Of a stretch of 64,000 nucleotides of DNA, positions 54,147-60,981 are shown in pieces (the stretch's first letter is position 1; every line of letters begins with the position of its first letter). The notes beneath the pieces were generated by a model. It saw only the letters and a program-made list of their open reading frames with translations. It was not told the origin of the DNA and did not search any database. This DNA comes from an uncultured Acidobacteriaceae bacterium (GTDB taxonomy: Bacteria > Acidobacteriota > Terriglobia > Terriglobales > Acidobacteriaceae): contig CALFMO010000016.1 in NCBI GenBank assembly GCA_937879855.1, forward strand, positions 62,001-126,000, given 5' to 3'. A program made the position numbers and the translations under genes.

Positions 54147-55157
54147 TCAGACAGGAGAGACTAACGCCATTACAGATTCACCACTCGCTTTCGCCTGAAC
54201 ACGCACCTTCCGCGGATCAAGTGTTGCCCCAGAGCTTGTCTCCCACCGTGAGAGATCTTCCACTCCCTCCATCTCGCTCCCGGCTGAGAAAGCCAGTGAA
54301 ATAATCGACTGCTCGGGTACGCGCCAATTGCGGTGCACGCGCAAGTGTTCCTGGGCGGCAGCTTCGCTGATCGTTACATTGGACACGCGAAGGGCAGGTT
54401 TCGGGGATTCACGAAAGCTGAAATGCTGTTGACTCAGTTGTTGCTCTTTCTTCCTTAGGCCAAGTCGCGCCTCTAGGAGAATACATGGACTCTGCCACGA
54501 CTTCACTATTCCAAGCAAAGCGGACTGCCTGCTTGCCTCCGGACAAACCTCGCGCCGGACCTCCTCAATTCGATCAAAGCTGACCTCACCCACCGCGTAT
54601 TTGGAAATCAGCGGCGGCCAGAATGCAAAGTGTCCCGCGATAATATCCACGAGAGATTCTTCCGGGTCTTTAAAATCTTGGGTGCAAAACGTCCGACTAA
54701 ACGAAAGCCGCAATTGATCAGTGAGAACCAACAGATGTCCGATCTCGTGCCACTTCGTGTAATTCGATCGAAATCCCTTTGCGCCGCGGCTGTCAATCAC
54801 GGATATGTACTCGGGCTCCCATGCTTGTCTAGCCAAGCGCCTAAAAGTGATTCCGAACACGTCCGACGGGAATTCTTTTTCGAGCGTTACAAAACGCTTC
54901 TCGCCTGCATGAAGATAGCGGTTCTTAATGTCCAATAGATCACTGTCAGACGCGGCCACTTCGAAGCGGGTTTGCAGTTTGGCCGCCAAAACCTCTAAGA
55001 GTTTCGCTGGGCGCGTACAGCTTGGAAATTCTTTCAAGGCAGTGCGGACGCGCTGCTCGCATAATCCAAGGATCGTGCGGACGGGATCCGGCGACGCTTT
55101 GAGTTTCAGGTCTTGAGCCAATCTTTGAATCTGGGGCGCTTTATTTAATCGGCTCAT
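54147..55157 (-). CDS. ImmA/IrrE-type metallopeptidase
   Basis: This 336-aa protein has a zincin motif HEIGH in NYTKWHEIGHLLVL, followed by a downstream Glu-containing helix (PEESLVDIIAGHFAFWPP), the IrrE/ImmA pattern. Such peptidases cleave the linked XRE repressor in response to a stress or mating signal, as in ICEBs1 ImmA/ImmR. It begins immediately after the XRE stop. It divides the transfer gene blocks and is divergent from the ubiquitin-like operon. Confidence 0.85.
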   Translation of the reverse strand: MSRLNKAPQIQRLAQDLKLKASPDPVRTILGLCEQRVRTALKEFPSCTRPAKLLEVLAAKLQTRFEVAASDSDLLDIKNRYLHAGEKRFVTLEKEFPSDVFGITFRRLARQAWEPEYISVIDSRGAKGFRSNYTKWHEIGHLLVLTDQLRLSFSRTFCTQDFKDPEESLVDIIAGHFAFWPPLISKYAVGEVSFDRIEEVRREVCPEASRQSALLGIVKSWQSPCILLEARLGLRKKEQQLSQQHFSFRESPKPALRVSNVTISEAAAQEHLRVHRNWRVPEQSIISLAFSAGSEMEGVEDLSRWETSSGATLDPRKVRVQAKASGESVMALVSPV

Positions 55158-55574
55158 CTACGACTCGTTACTAAACACCTTGTGGATGGCCGCATACAAC
55201 TTTTTCCATTGTTCTACGTCAAAGGCAGCCCGCTGACGATTACTGCGTCGCGCAACCACCGAGTTGTACGTCTCTAACAGTTCAAGAGTTTCAGAATACG
55301 AAAGCTTTAGCTGCTCAGCCGCAGTCGACAAGTCAGCAGGGATTTCAATAGGCTTCCTCTTTTGCGAGAGGCCCGTCTCCCCTTTGGCAAGGTAGTCGAG
55401 TGACGCGCCGAGGGCATTGGCAATTTTCAGAAGGTTCTCAGCACTGATACCGCGCTTGCTGTTCTCAGTGTCGCTTATAAATCCTTTGCTCAGCCCTGTC
55501 TTCGCAGCAAGCTCCTCTTGTGTGATGTGCAGCGACTCGCGGACTTCCTTAATGCGATCGCCTGTCGTTGCCAT
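55158..55574 (-). CDS. XRE-family repressor
   Basis: This 138-aa regulator has an N-terminal lambda-repressor-type HTH (IKEVRESLHITQEELAAKTGLSKGFIS, then NLLKIANALGASLDYL). The C-terminal part is helical and may be the site of ImmA cleavage. It is coupled to the peptidase gene and transcribed away from the ubiquitin-like operon, so it could control both directions from 55575-55872. Confidence 0.9.
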   Translation of the reverse strand: MATTGDRIKEVRESLHITQEELAAKTGLSKGFISDTENSKRGISAENLLKIANALGASLDYLAKGETGLSQKRKPIEIPADLSTAAEQLKLSYSETLELLETYNSVVARRSNRQRAAFDVEQWKKLYAAIHKVFSNES

Positions 55575-55872
55575 CTACTTCCTCCTCTCAGCAGCCCTTA
55601 TCCTAGATCATCGGACTGATGAATACCGCCGCAGCAAAATTCGCTTGACTATGCTGACAATTGTTCTCAAAATACTATCTAATACAGCATAACAAGGGGC
55701 TGGCGGATGTCGGCGAAATTCGGATGGCGGAACCTGGGGAGTTATGTAGCCTGCTGCCTGCAGTCGGGTCATCATGCCTGACTAGGGGTTGCCTCAGGCG
55801 CTGCCGAGGCGGCATACGGCTGCAGCTGGCAGCCGACTGAAAGACAGGGAAAGTGAAAGGAAAGGAGGTGTG
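55575..55872. other. Divergent control region, XRE gene / ubiquitin-like operon
   Basis: Just under 300 bp without a gene. It holds TTGACT at 55645-55650, CTGACA at 55654-55659 with TATCTA 16 bp on (55676-55681) as a weak plus-strand promoter, the short palindrome ACAATTGT at 55657-55664, and a 7-bp GC-rich leader hairpin CGGCTGC/GCAGCCG at 55817-55823 and 55829-55835. The operon's first ribosome-binding site is AAAGGAGGT at 55861-55869. Confidence 0.5.
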
Positions 55873-56085
55873 ATGGCTCACCCAGGCGACACGTTTCGGC
55901 CGGGAGAGAAAGTTCCGAATTCCGGTGTTTACAGAGTGATTCATGATCGTCACCACCATGAGGAGCACGAAGTAACGTGCATCTACGGCGAGCCATTTCC
56001 GCCCTGCCGTGGTTGCGGAAGTGGCGTCCGGTTCCGGCTGGTTAGGGCCGCCCTCCACATCAAGTCGCACGATCAATTCAAATGA
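55873..56085 (+). CDS. Small Cys/His-rich protein heading the ubiquitin-like operon
   Basis: This 70-aa protein starts at the ATG at 55873 with an excellent AAAGGAGGT three bases before. It opens GDTFRPGEKVPNSGVYRVIHD, then has a His cluster HDRHHHEEHE and Cys36, Cys45 and Cys48 in VTCIYGEPFPPCRGCG, which together could bind a zinc ion. The end VRFRLVRAALHIKSHDQF is conserved-looking. From memory, similar small proteins accompany bacterial ubiquitin-like operons, but no activity is known to me. It is 13 bp from the modifier gene. Confidence 0.75.
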   Translation: MAHPGDTFRPGEKVPNSGVYRVIHDRHHHEEHEVTCIYGEPFPPCRGCGSGVRFRLVRAALHIKSHDQFK

Positions 56086-56098
56086 GGAGCAAAAAGGA

Positions 56099-56374
56099 AT
56101 GCCGGATCAGACTGTAACAGTCACTGTCTTCGCGCCTCGCTTCCCTGAGCCGAAGACCTTCACTTGGCGTAAGACGCTCAAAGTCGGTGAAGCTGCCCAA
56201 GAAGCTGCAACTGCGTTTGGATACCAAGGCGGAACTCCTGGTTTAGAAACGGACAGCGATCCGCCGAAGGTCCTTGATAACAATAAGACTCTGGTCGCTG
56301 AACACGTAGAGGACGGCGCCAAACTTGAACTCCTGGACACTGGTGGTGGTGTCTACGGTATCAGTTTCACGTGA
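56099..56374 (+). CDS. Ubiquitin-like modifier protein
   Basis: This 91-aa protein has the beta-grasp pattern: a first strand pair (TVTVTVFAPRFPEPKTFTW), a helix (VGEAAQEAATAFGY), then short strands ending in LVAEHVEDGAKLELLDTGGG. Gly82-84 form a GGG, followed by seven residues (VYGISFT), so the diglycine is not terminal as translated; cleavage by the JAMM peptidase two genes on would expose it, or the GGG is structural. The E2-like, peptidase and E1-like genes directly downstream are the strongest support. It overlaps the E2-like gene as GTGA. Confidence 0.85.
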   Translation: MPDQTVTVTVFAPRFPEPKTFTWRKTLKVGEAAQEAATAFGYQGGTPGLETDSDPPKVLDNNKTLVAEHVEDGAKLELLDTGGGVYGISFT

Positions 56375-56871
56375 TTTCCGCCGAACACACGAAGATAATC
56401 GTCGAAGCGGAGTTGCCCGGAGCTCAGGCATGGGCCGGGCGTCATCAGCTACCGTTTCTATGGGTACCGGAGTTGCTGCAAGTTCGGGTCAAGCTGACCC
56501 AACCCGAGACGACCGAACCGTTTTATCTGCGCGGCAGCTTTGACGATTACCGCGCCATTGCCCCGGAATGGGGTTTCACCGATGAATGGTGGACAAACAT
56601 CGGCGATCATCGGTACCATCCACCGCAAGTCCAAACCCCCCATGGTCCCAGTATTTTTATCGATTATGAAAACCGAGCTGTGATCTGCGTTCCGTTCAAT
56701 AGACTGGCGTACAAAGAAAAAGGAGGACCCCACCAAGACTGGGGAGGTCCGGCGAACTGGCTCAGTGTCAAGCCCGTCAACCCACCCCGCATCCACGCCG
56801 TTACGGTCGGCGACATGCTACAGGCAATCTACCGCGACTTCGTGTATTCACGGGGGCGAATGCGTAAATGA
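56371..56871 (+). CDS. E2-like conjugating-enzyme candidate
   Basis: This 166-aa protein starts at a GTG overlapping the modifier stop by 4 bp. It has an extended beta-meander (LQVRVKLTQPETTEPFYLRG), an HPP-type segment at residues 83-85 (RYHPPQ), then strand IFIDYENRAVICVPFN with Cys106, the only cysteine in the protein, and Trp130 followed by a C-terminal helix (TVGDMLQAIYRDFV). That order (HP near the active site, lone Cys after a strand, Trp, terminal helix) fits bacterial E2-like families. The identification leans on operon context as well. Confidence 0.65.
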   Translation: MISAEHTKIIVEAELPGAQAWAGRHQLPFLWVPELLQVRVKLTQPETTEPFYLRGSFDDYRAIAPEWGFTDEWWTNIGDHRYHPPQVQTPHGPSIFIDYENRAVICVPFNRLAYKEKGGPHQDWGGPANWLSVKPVNPPRIHAVTVGDMLQAIYRDFVYSRGRMRK

Positions 56872-57431
56872 CTCGCAAGTCCAAATTCGCAGACTTCGGG
56901 GTTTACCGCACACGACCGCTGCCGACCGGGGACTTACGCGGACGCTTTTTGATTACAAAGAGGTTGATACGTGACACTCGTCGTGCGCTCGTGAGTTTTG
57001 CAATTGCGGGGTTATACGATGGCGGCCACGAGGGCATGACATTTTGGGCAGGTCGGGAAGTTGAAGGAGCAGCCGTTCTCCTTCAGGTGATTGTTCCCAA
57101 TGCAGACCACTCGAGCGGGAGGGTGCTGGCTAGTCGTGATGCGGTTGGGCGCGCGGCACGAGAGGCGCGTTCGTCGGGTCTGGGTATTCTATGCCAAGTG
57201 CACTCCCACCCTGGGTGGGATGGTCGACACTCGGACGGCGACGACGCTCTTATTCTTCTCCCCTTCGAAGGCATGTTATCGATCGTTGTTCCTTATTTTG
57301 GGGCGATGTTTGATTCGATTAGTCGTTGTTGCGTACACCAATTCCAAGCCCGGCAATGGGTACTATGTTCCTCCGAATCGGTCGAACGCAACTTCACGAT
57401 TATCCCTCCAGTGGTTGACCTCCGTGGCTGA
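56868..57431 (+). CDS. JAB/JAMM-domain metallopeptidase (deubiquitinase-like)
   Basis: This 187-aa protein overlaps the E2-like gene as ATGA. The JAMM zinc motif is complete: Glu55 in GGHEGMTFWAG, His112 and His114 in VHSHPGWDGRHSDGDD, Ser122 and Asp125. These belong to the Rpn11/JAB isopeptidase fold. It could mature the modifier by removing the seven residues after its GGG, or remove it from targets. Its end overlaps the E1-like start by 8 bp. Confidence 0.9.
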   Translation: MTRKSKFADFGVYRTRPLPTGDLRGRFLITKRLIRDTRRALVSFAIAGLYDGGHEGMTFWAGREVEGAAVLLQVIVPNADHSSGRVLASRDAVGRAAREARSSGLGILCQVHSHPGWDGRHSDGDDALILLPFEGMLSIVVPYFGAMFDSISRCCVHQFQARQWVLCSSESVERNFTIIPPVVDLRG

Positions 57432-58776
57432 TTGCACAGAATTCTACAGAGAACGCGACAAACGCACTGCCGAGTATGTTGGTAGTAATGGTTTCCAGTT
57501 GAAACCGGTGCATGTTGCGATTGAGCGCGTGGCCTGCGAAACGCCTTCTGGCCAGCTCGCACTGCTCGCTCTCGCCAACCAACTCGTCCGCGTGCATCGG
57601 CAAATCACCTTCGATGTGCCTGTGCCAAATGCGATCCTGAAGGTGAGGACGCCCTTTGTCGGCAATACATTGGGAGACACTCTCAGCTCGACGGTGTCTG
57701 AGATTGATCCCTGTGGCAGATTTCAAATCCTGGATCGGGGAGCGCCTGACGCAATATCCATCGGGCTTGGATTTGGCGCTGAAAAGGGTTTTGATTTTTA
57801 CATAGGTGCCCGTGGAGCAAGGGCTTATCTCGGTGTTTCTCCTGTCGAGTTTTCGAATTCTGCCGCGACACTCCGCGGTGCGGCGCTCGCTGCATGCCTT
57901 GGTGCAGCAGCAGTCTTCCGCTCAGCGCTGAACTTGAAAACCCCGCCCCGCACTTTGTCATGCTGGAATTATCTTGAAGGCAATCAGGCTGACCCTGGTC
58001 CTGAGTCCATTGAGCCATTAGATGTGGGCAGAGTTTTGATGGTAGGGGCGGGCGCCGTAGCGGCATCCCTCACCTATTGGCTGCACGTATTTGGTGTTGG
58101 TGGTAATTGGACTATTGTGGATCGCGATGAGGTAAAGCTCCACAACATTAATAGGGGCATGGTATTCACGGCCGCAGACGCGGGTTGGTCCAGCGGCGCT
58201 GCTGTCAAGAAGGCAAAGCGCCTCGCCTTACTCATTGAAAATGCCCAGTCCTTCGATGAGTGGTACGACCAGTGCGAAGTTGCGATGCACGAGATCTTCG
58301 ATGTTGTGCTCGGCTTGGCCAACGATCGAGGTGTTCGTCACCTTATCGCTTCTCGAAACACGGGAATCACTCTCCAAGCAACTACAGGAACAAACTGGCT
58401 AAGTCAGCTGCATCGCCACATCTTAGGACTCGACGATTGCATCTGGTGTCGTACGGGCGAGATTGAGACTGTTGAGTTTGGCTGCTCGAAGGCTCCAGTT
58501 GAGGAGCCGGGCAGAGAAAGGAACGATGCGGCTCTTCCTTTCTTGTCCGCTGCTAGTGGATTAATGCTGGCAACTGCTCTGCAACAATTGCAGGCAGGCA
58601 CGCTCGCAGATCACAAATGCAACGACTGGCGATGGGATTTTGCGTCGCCCTACCGAATGGCTAGTTTTGGCTATCGAACATGTCGCAGCGAGTGCACTCG
58701 AATTCTCGGATCCGAAGTCCGACGGCAACTGAATCGACACTGCCGATGGCACGATCTCGGCGAAGGGAATGTTTGA
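57424..58776 (+). CDS. E1-like ThiF/MoeB-family activating enzyme
   Basis: The protein is 450 aa from the GTG at 57424, inside the end of the peptidase gene; an open frame to 57091 is antisense-like overlap and is rejected. An N-terminal domain of about 190 aa is unrecognised (possibly a degenerate second Rossmann unit). A ThiF-type adenylation domain follows: VLMVGAGAVAASL (208-215), IVDRDEVKLHNINRG with Asp233, Asn241 and Arg244. Cysteines 339, 342, 354, 420 and 424 may give a zinc site and a catalytic Cys. It should adenylate the modifier C-terminus. Last gene of the operon. Confidence 0.87.
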   Translation: MADCTEFYRERDKRTAEYVGSNGFQLKPVHVAIERVACETPSGQLALLALANQLVRVHRQITFDVPVPNAILKVRTPFVGNTLGDTLSSTVSEIDPCGRFQILDRGAPDAISIGLGFGAEKGFDFYIGARGARAYLGVSPVEFSNSAATLRGAALAACLGAAAVFRSALNLKTPPRTLSCWNYLEGNQADPGPESIEPLDVGRVLMVGAGAVAASLTYWLHVFGVGGNWTIVDRDEVKLHNINRGMVFTAADAGWSSGAAVKKAKRLALLIENAQSFDEWYDQCEVAMHEIFDVVLGLANDRGVRHLIASRNTGITLQATTGTNWLSQLHRHILGLDDCIWCRTGEIETVEFGCSKAPVEEPGRERNDAALPFLSAASGLMLATALQQLQAGTLADHKCNDWRWDFASPYRMASFGYRTCRSECTRILGSEVRRQLNRHCRWHDLGEGNV

Positions 58777-59099
58777 ACGGTGATTATTTATTCTCATCTG
58801 AGAGTCGGCGTGCATGCCACAGATGAACTTATAACTACACCAATGTCGTTCGAATTTTCATCGCATAGAGCGTCCCGATCCTGACGGCCGCGTGGCTGTT
58901 CACCGCTTCTCTGCATTCAAGTTCTTGACTTCTCACGATCTTCCCTAACACACAACCGTGCGACAAACCGAGTAGCCGCACTCGCGCCTTTTACCGGGTC
59001 CTCGAAGGCCTGACGTTGGTTTGCCCGAAATCTGGGACCGAACTACGTTCCCGCTTGCGACACGGGAGGACCGCTCACCGATCGCAGGAGAAAAGCACT
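58777..59099. other. Intergenic region before the second transfer block
   Basis: About 320 bp with no supportable gene. A TTGACT at 58925-58930 with only a weak TAACAC 15 bp on is the best promoter candidate. GGAG at about 59084-59087 serves the pilin-like start. Confidence 0.5.
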
Positions 59100-59471
59100 A
59101 TGCGGGTTTTCAGTTGGGGTGATTGGCGGCAGCGCCTGGCTCTTGGAGGTCTTCTCGTCATCGTCTCGCTTCAACTTGTGCCACTGACTTCGTACGCCCA
59201 GAACCTCGGACAGCAGCCCGCCACCGGTCAGGCGGTTCAGGGACAAACTGCTGCTCAGCCGGAAGGCGCCGTACTGAACCTCGTCAACTGGGTGGGCAAT
59301 GTCATCGCGCCAGTGGGCGCCGCACTGGCGGTGGTCCTGGCGGTCGTCGCCTATTCCCAAGGCCGTGGCGTCGCCCGTTGGGCGATCACAGCCGGTGGAT
59401 TACTCGTGATCTCCGGTCTCACGCGCTTGATTGAGTTCTGGATCGCGAATGGGACCCAAGGAGTTCAGTAA
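59100..59471 (+). CDS. VirB2/TrbC-like pilin candidate
   Basis: The protein is 123 aa from the ATG at 59100. A long signal sequence (LALGGLLVIVSLQLVPLTSYAQ) is followed by a Gln/Ala-rich linker and two membrane helices (VNWVGNVIAPVGAALAVVLAVVAYS and WAITAGGLLVISGLTRLIEFWI). Size, signal peptide and two-helix hairpin suit a VirB2-type pilin. The mature part is clearly related to both halves of the gene at 60183-60638. Confidence 0.7.
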   Translation: MRVFSWGDWRQRLALGGLLVIVSLQLVPLTSYAQNLGQQPATGQAVQGQTAAQPEGAVLNLVNWVGNVIAPVGAALAVVLAVVAYSQGRGVARWAITAGGLLVISGLTRLIEFWIANGTQGVQ

Positions 59472-59484
59472 GAGGAGTTAGCGT

Positions 59485-60147
59485 ATGACGCTGCCACAAA
59501 TCCTCGTCGACTTGATGAAGTTGCTGTTCGACTTGGCCGTGCCGGCCGCCATTTGCACGATGGTGCTCGCTGGCATTGCTTTGCGGCGAGAGGGCGGTGT
59601 CAACTTCCAGACCGGCGGTGGATTTCAGCGATGGGCACTGTGGTCGGTGATCTTGCTGACACTTCCGCAATTCCTGTCGTGGTTTGCTGCGCAGGGCATC
59701 AGCATGCCGGGCCAGGGCGGCAACATCTCAAGCCCTTGGGTCTCAGGTGTGGAATCGAGTTTTAACAGCTTCGTTACCAACATCGTCGTTGCCAAACTCT
59801 CCCCCATACTCGCCGCTTTCTGCGTGCTAAAGGCGGCGCTTGATGGAGCCGAGGGGCACAACCCGCTCGGTTCCATCATCGCCGCCATTTTTCTTTTGTC
59901 CGCGTCAGGCACGGTGCAGTTGATGCAGAACTGGAACAGCGGTTCGGAGTTCGCGACGACGGACATGCTGACCTCCGCTTGGAACTTTCTCGCAGGGACG
60001 ATTCTCCCAGAGGCAGCAGGCTTGGCTGTGGCGGGCGCAATCCTCAACTACGCACGGCACAAGCCTTTCATGCAGTTAGTGGGGTCAGGGTTGGCATTCT
60101 TGAGTGTTTCGGCCATCTGGAAACTGGTTCAGGCCATGGTTGCTTGA
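59485..60147 (+). CDS. Multi-pass membrane protein of the transfer block
   Basis: This 220-aa protein has an AGGAG ribosome-binding site and about five membrane segments (LLFDLAVPAAICTMVLAG, WSVILLTLPQFLSWFA, KLSPILAAFCVLKAAL, IIAAIFLLSASGTV, AAGLAVAGAILNYA). I do not recognise the family; VirB6-like proteins are usually larger. Position between pilin-like genes suggests a role in the secretion apparatus. Confidence 0.6.
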   Translation: MTLPQILVDLMKLLFDLAVPAAICTMVLAGIALRREGGVNFQTGGGFQRWALWSVILLTLPQFLSWFAAQGISMPGQGGNISSPWVSGVESSFNSFVTNIVVAKLSPILAAFCVLKAALDGAEGHNPLGSIIAAIFLLSASGTVQLMQNWNSGSEFATTDMLTSAWNFLAGTILPEAAGLAVAGAILNYARHKPFMQLVGSGLAFLSVSAIWKLVQAMVA

Positions 60148-60182
60148 ATGAAGCTCCGCCGATGACGAATGGAGGTGATCCC

Positions 60183-60638
60183 GTGAGCCTATCGAACGGA
60201 TTGCTCAACCTGACGAGTTGGCTGGGCAACGTCATCATGCCAACCTTGGCCGGTCTTTTCGCTGCCGCTGCGGTTTATCAGTTCAGCAAAGGGAGTCATC
60301 ACCATCAGTTTGCTTATGCCGCCTTGGCATCACTGATGTGTTCTGGCCTCCTGCGGGCGATGGAGTCGTTTGCCAACCAGTCCGCATGGAACAACCCGGA
60401 CCGCTACTGGATCTCGGTCCTCACCCTGGTGAACTGGGTCGGCAATGTCCTGCTGCCGCTGTATGGGGTGCTCCAGGTCGTGCTGGCAGTGACCCACTAC
60501 GCAGGACTGTTGGAGCGAATGACCGTTGGAGAAGCCTGGGTCAGGAACTTGGTTGCGGCGATGTGCTCATTCGGTCTTTCCGGCTTGCTCCGACTGGGTG
60601 AATTCTGGATTAAACACGGAACGGCTGGTGTGCCATAG
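60183..60638 (+). CDS. Duplicated pilin-like membrane protein
   Basis: The protein is 151 aa from a GTG with a strong GGAGGT at 60171-60176; the ATG at 60162 is less well placed. It is two tandem copies of the same two-helix unit. The N-terminal half begins LLNLTSWLGNVIMPTLAGLF and the C-terminal half TLVNWVGNVLLPLYGVLQ, ending RLGEFWIKHGTAGVP, which mirrors the end of the pilin-like gene (RLIEFWIANGTQGVQ). There is no signal peptide. It is probably an inner-membrane relative of the pilin. Confidence 0.65.
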   Translation: MSLSNGLLNLTSWLGNVIMPTLAGLFAAAAVYQFSKGSHHHQFAYAALASLMCSGLLRAMESFANQSAWNNPDRYWISVLTLVNWVGNVLLPLYGVLQVVLAVTHYAGLLERMTVGEAWVRNLVAAMCSFGLSGLLRLGEFWIKHGTAGVP

Positions 60639-60648
60639 GAGTCGAGCG

Positions 60649-60981
60649 ATGCCTCTACAGGTGACGCCCGTAAACCGGAATCTGCAAACGCGAGTGACTT
60701 TCATGTACTTGGAATTTGAAGACCTGTTCGTCGTACTGGGAGCGGCGGCGGTGATGAATGTCGTTGGCCACTTCGTCGGCGGAGAGATCGCCGGCTTGCC
60801 AATGAATCTCCTCCTGCAGTATGGCGTCCCGTTGCTAATCGTCCCGGTGTTAATGGCTTTCAAGTACGGCAAGCCACGTGGCTATGTCCGCGATCTCGCG
60901 TTCTGGTATGCGAGACCACGGGCTTACTGCGCGCTGTCGAGGGACCGCGAGATCAAGTCACCCTATTTGCGAGAGGAGTGA
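60649..60981 (+). CDS. VirB3/TraL-like protein
   Basis: The protein is 110 aa from the ATG at 60649. A short N-terminus is followed by two adjacent hydrophobic segments (LFVVLGAAAVMNVVGHFVGG, NLLLQYGVPLLIVPVLMAF) and a basic tail with KYGKPRGYVRDLAFWYARPR. The layout and its position directly before virB4, overlapping by 4 bp, are those of VirB3. Confidence 0.75.
   Translation: MPLQVTPVNRNLQTRVTFMYLEFEDLFVVLGAAAVMNVVGHFVGGEIAGLPMNLLLQYGVPLLIVPVLMAFKYGKPRGYVRDLAFWYARPRAYCALSRDREIKSPYLREE

Noticed and set aside
57091..57423. Extension of the E1-like gene over the JAMM peptidase gene
   Set aside because: It lies entirely in another frame of a well-supported gene, and the GTG at 57424 fits the overlap style of the operon.
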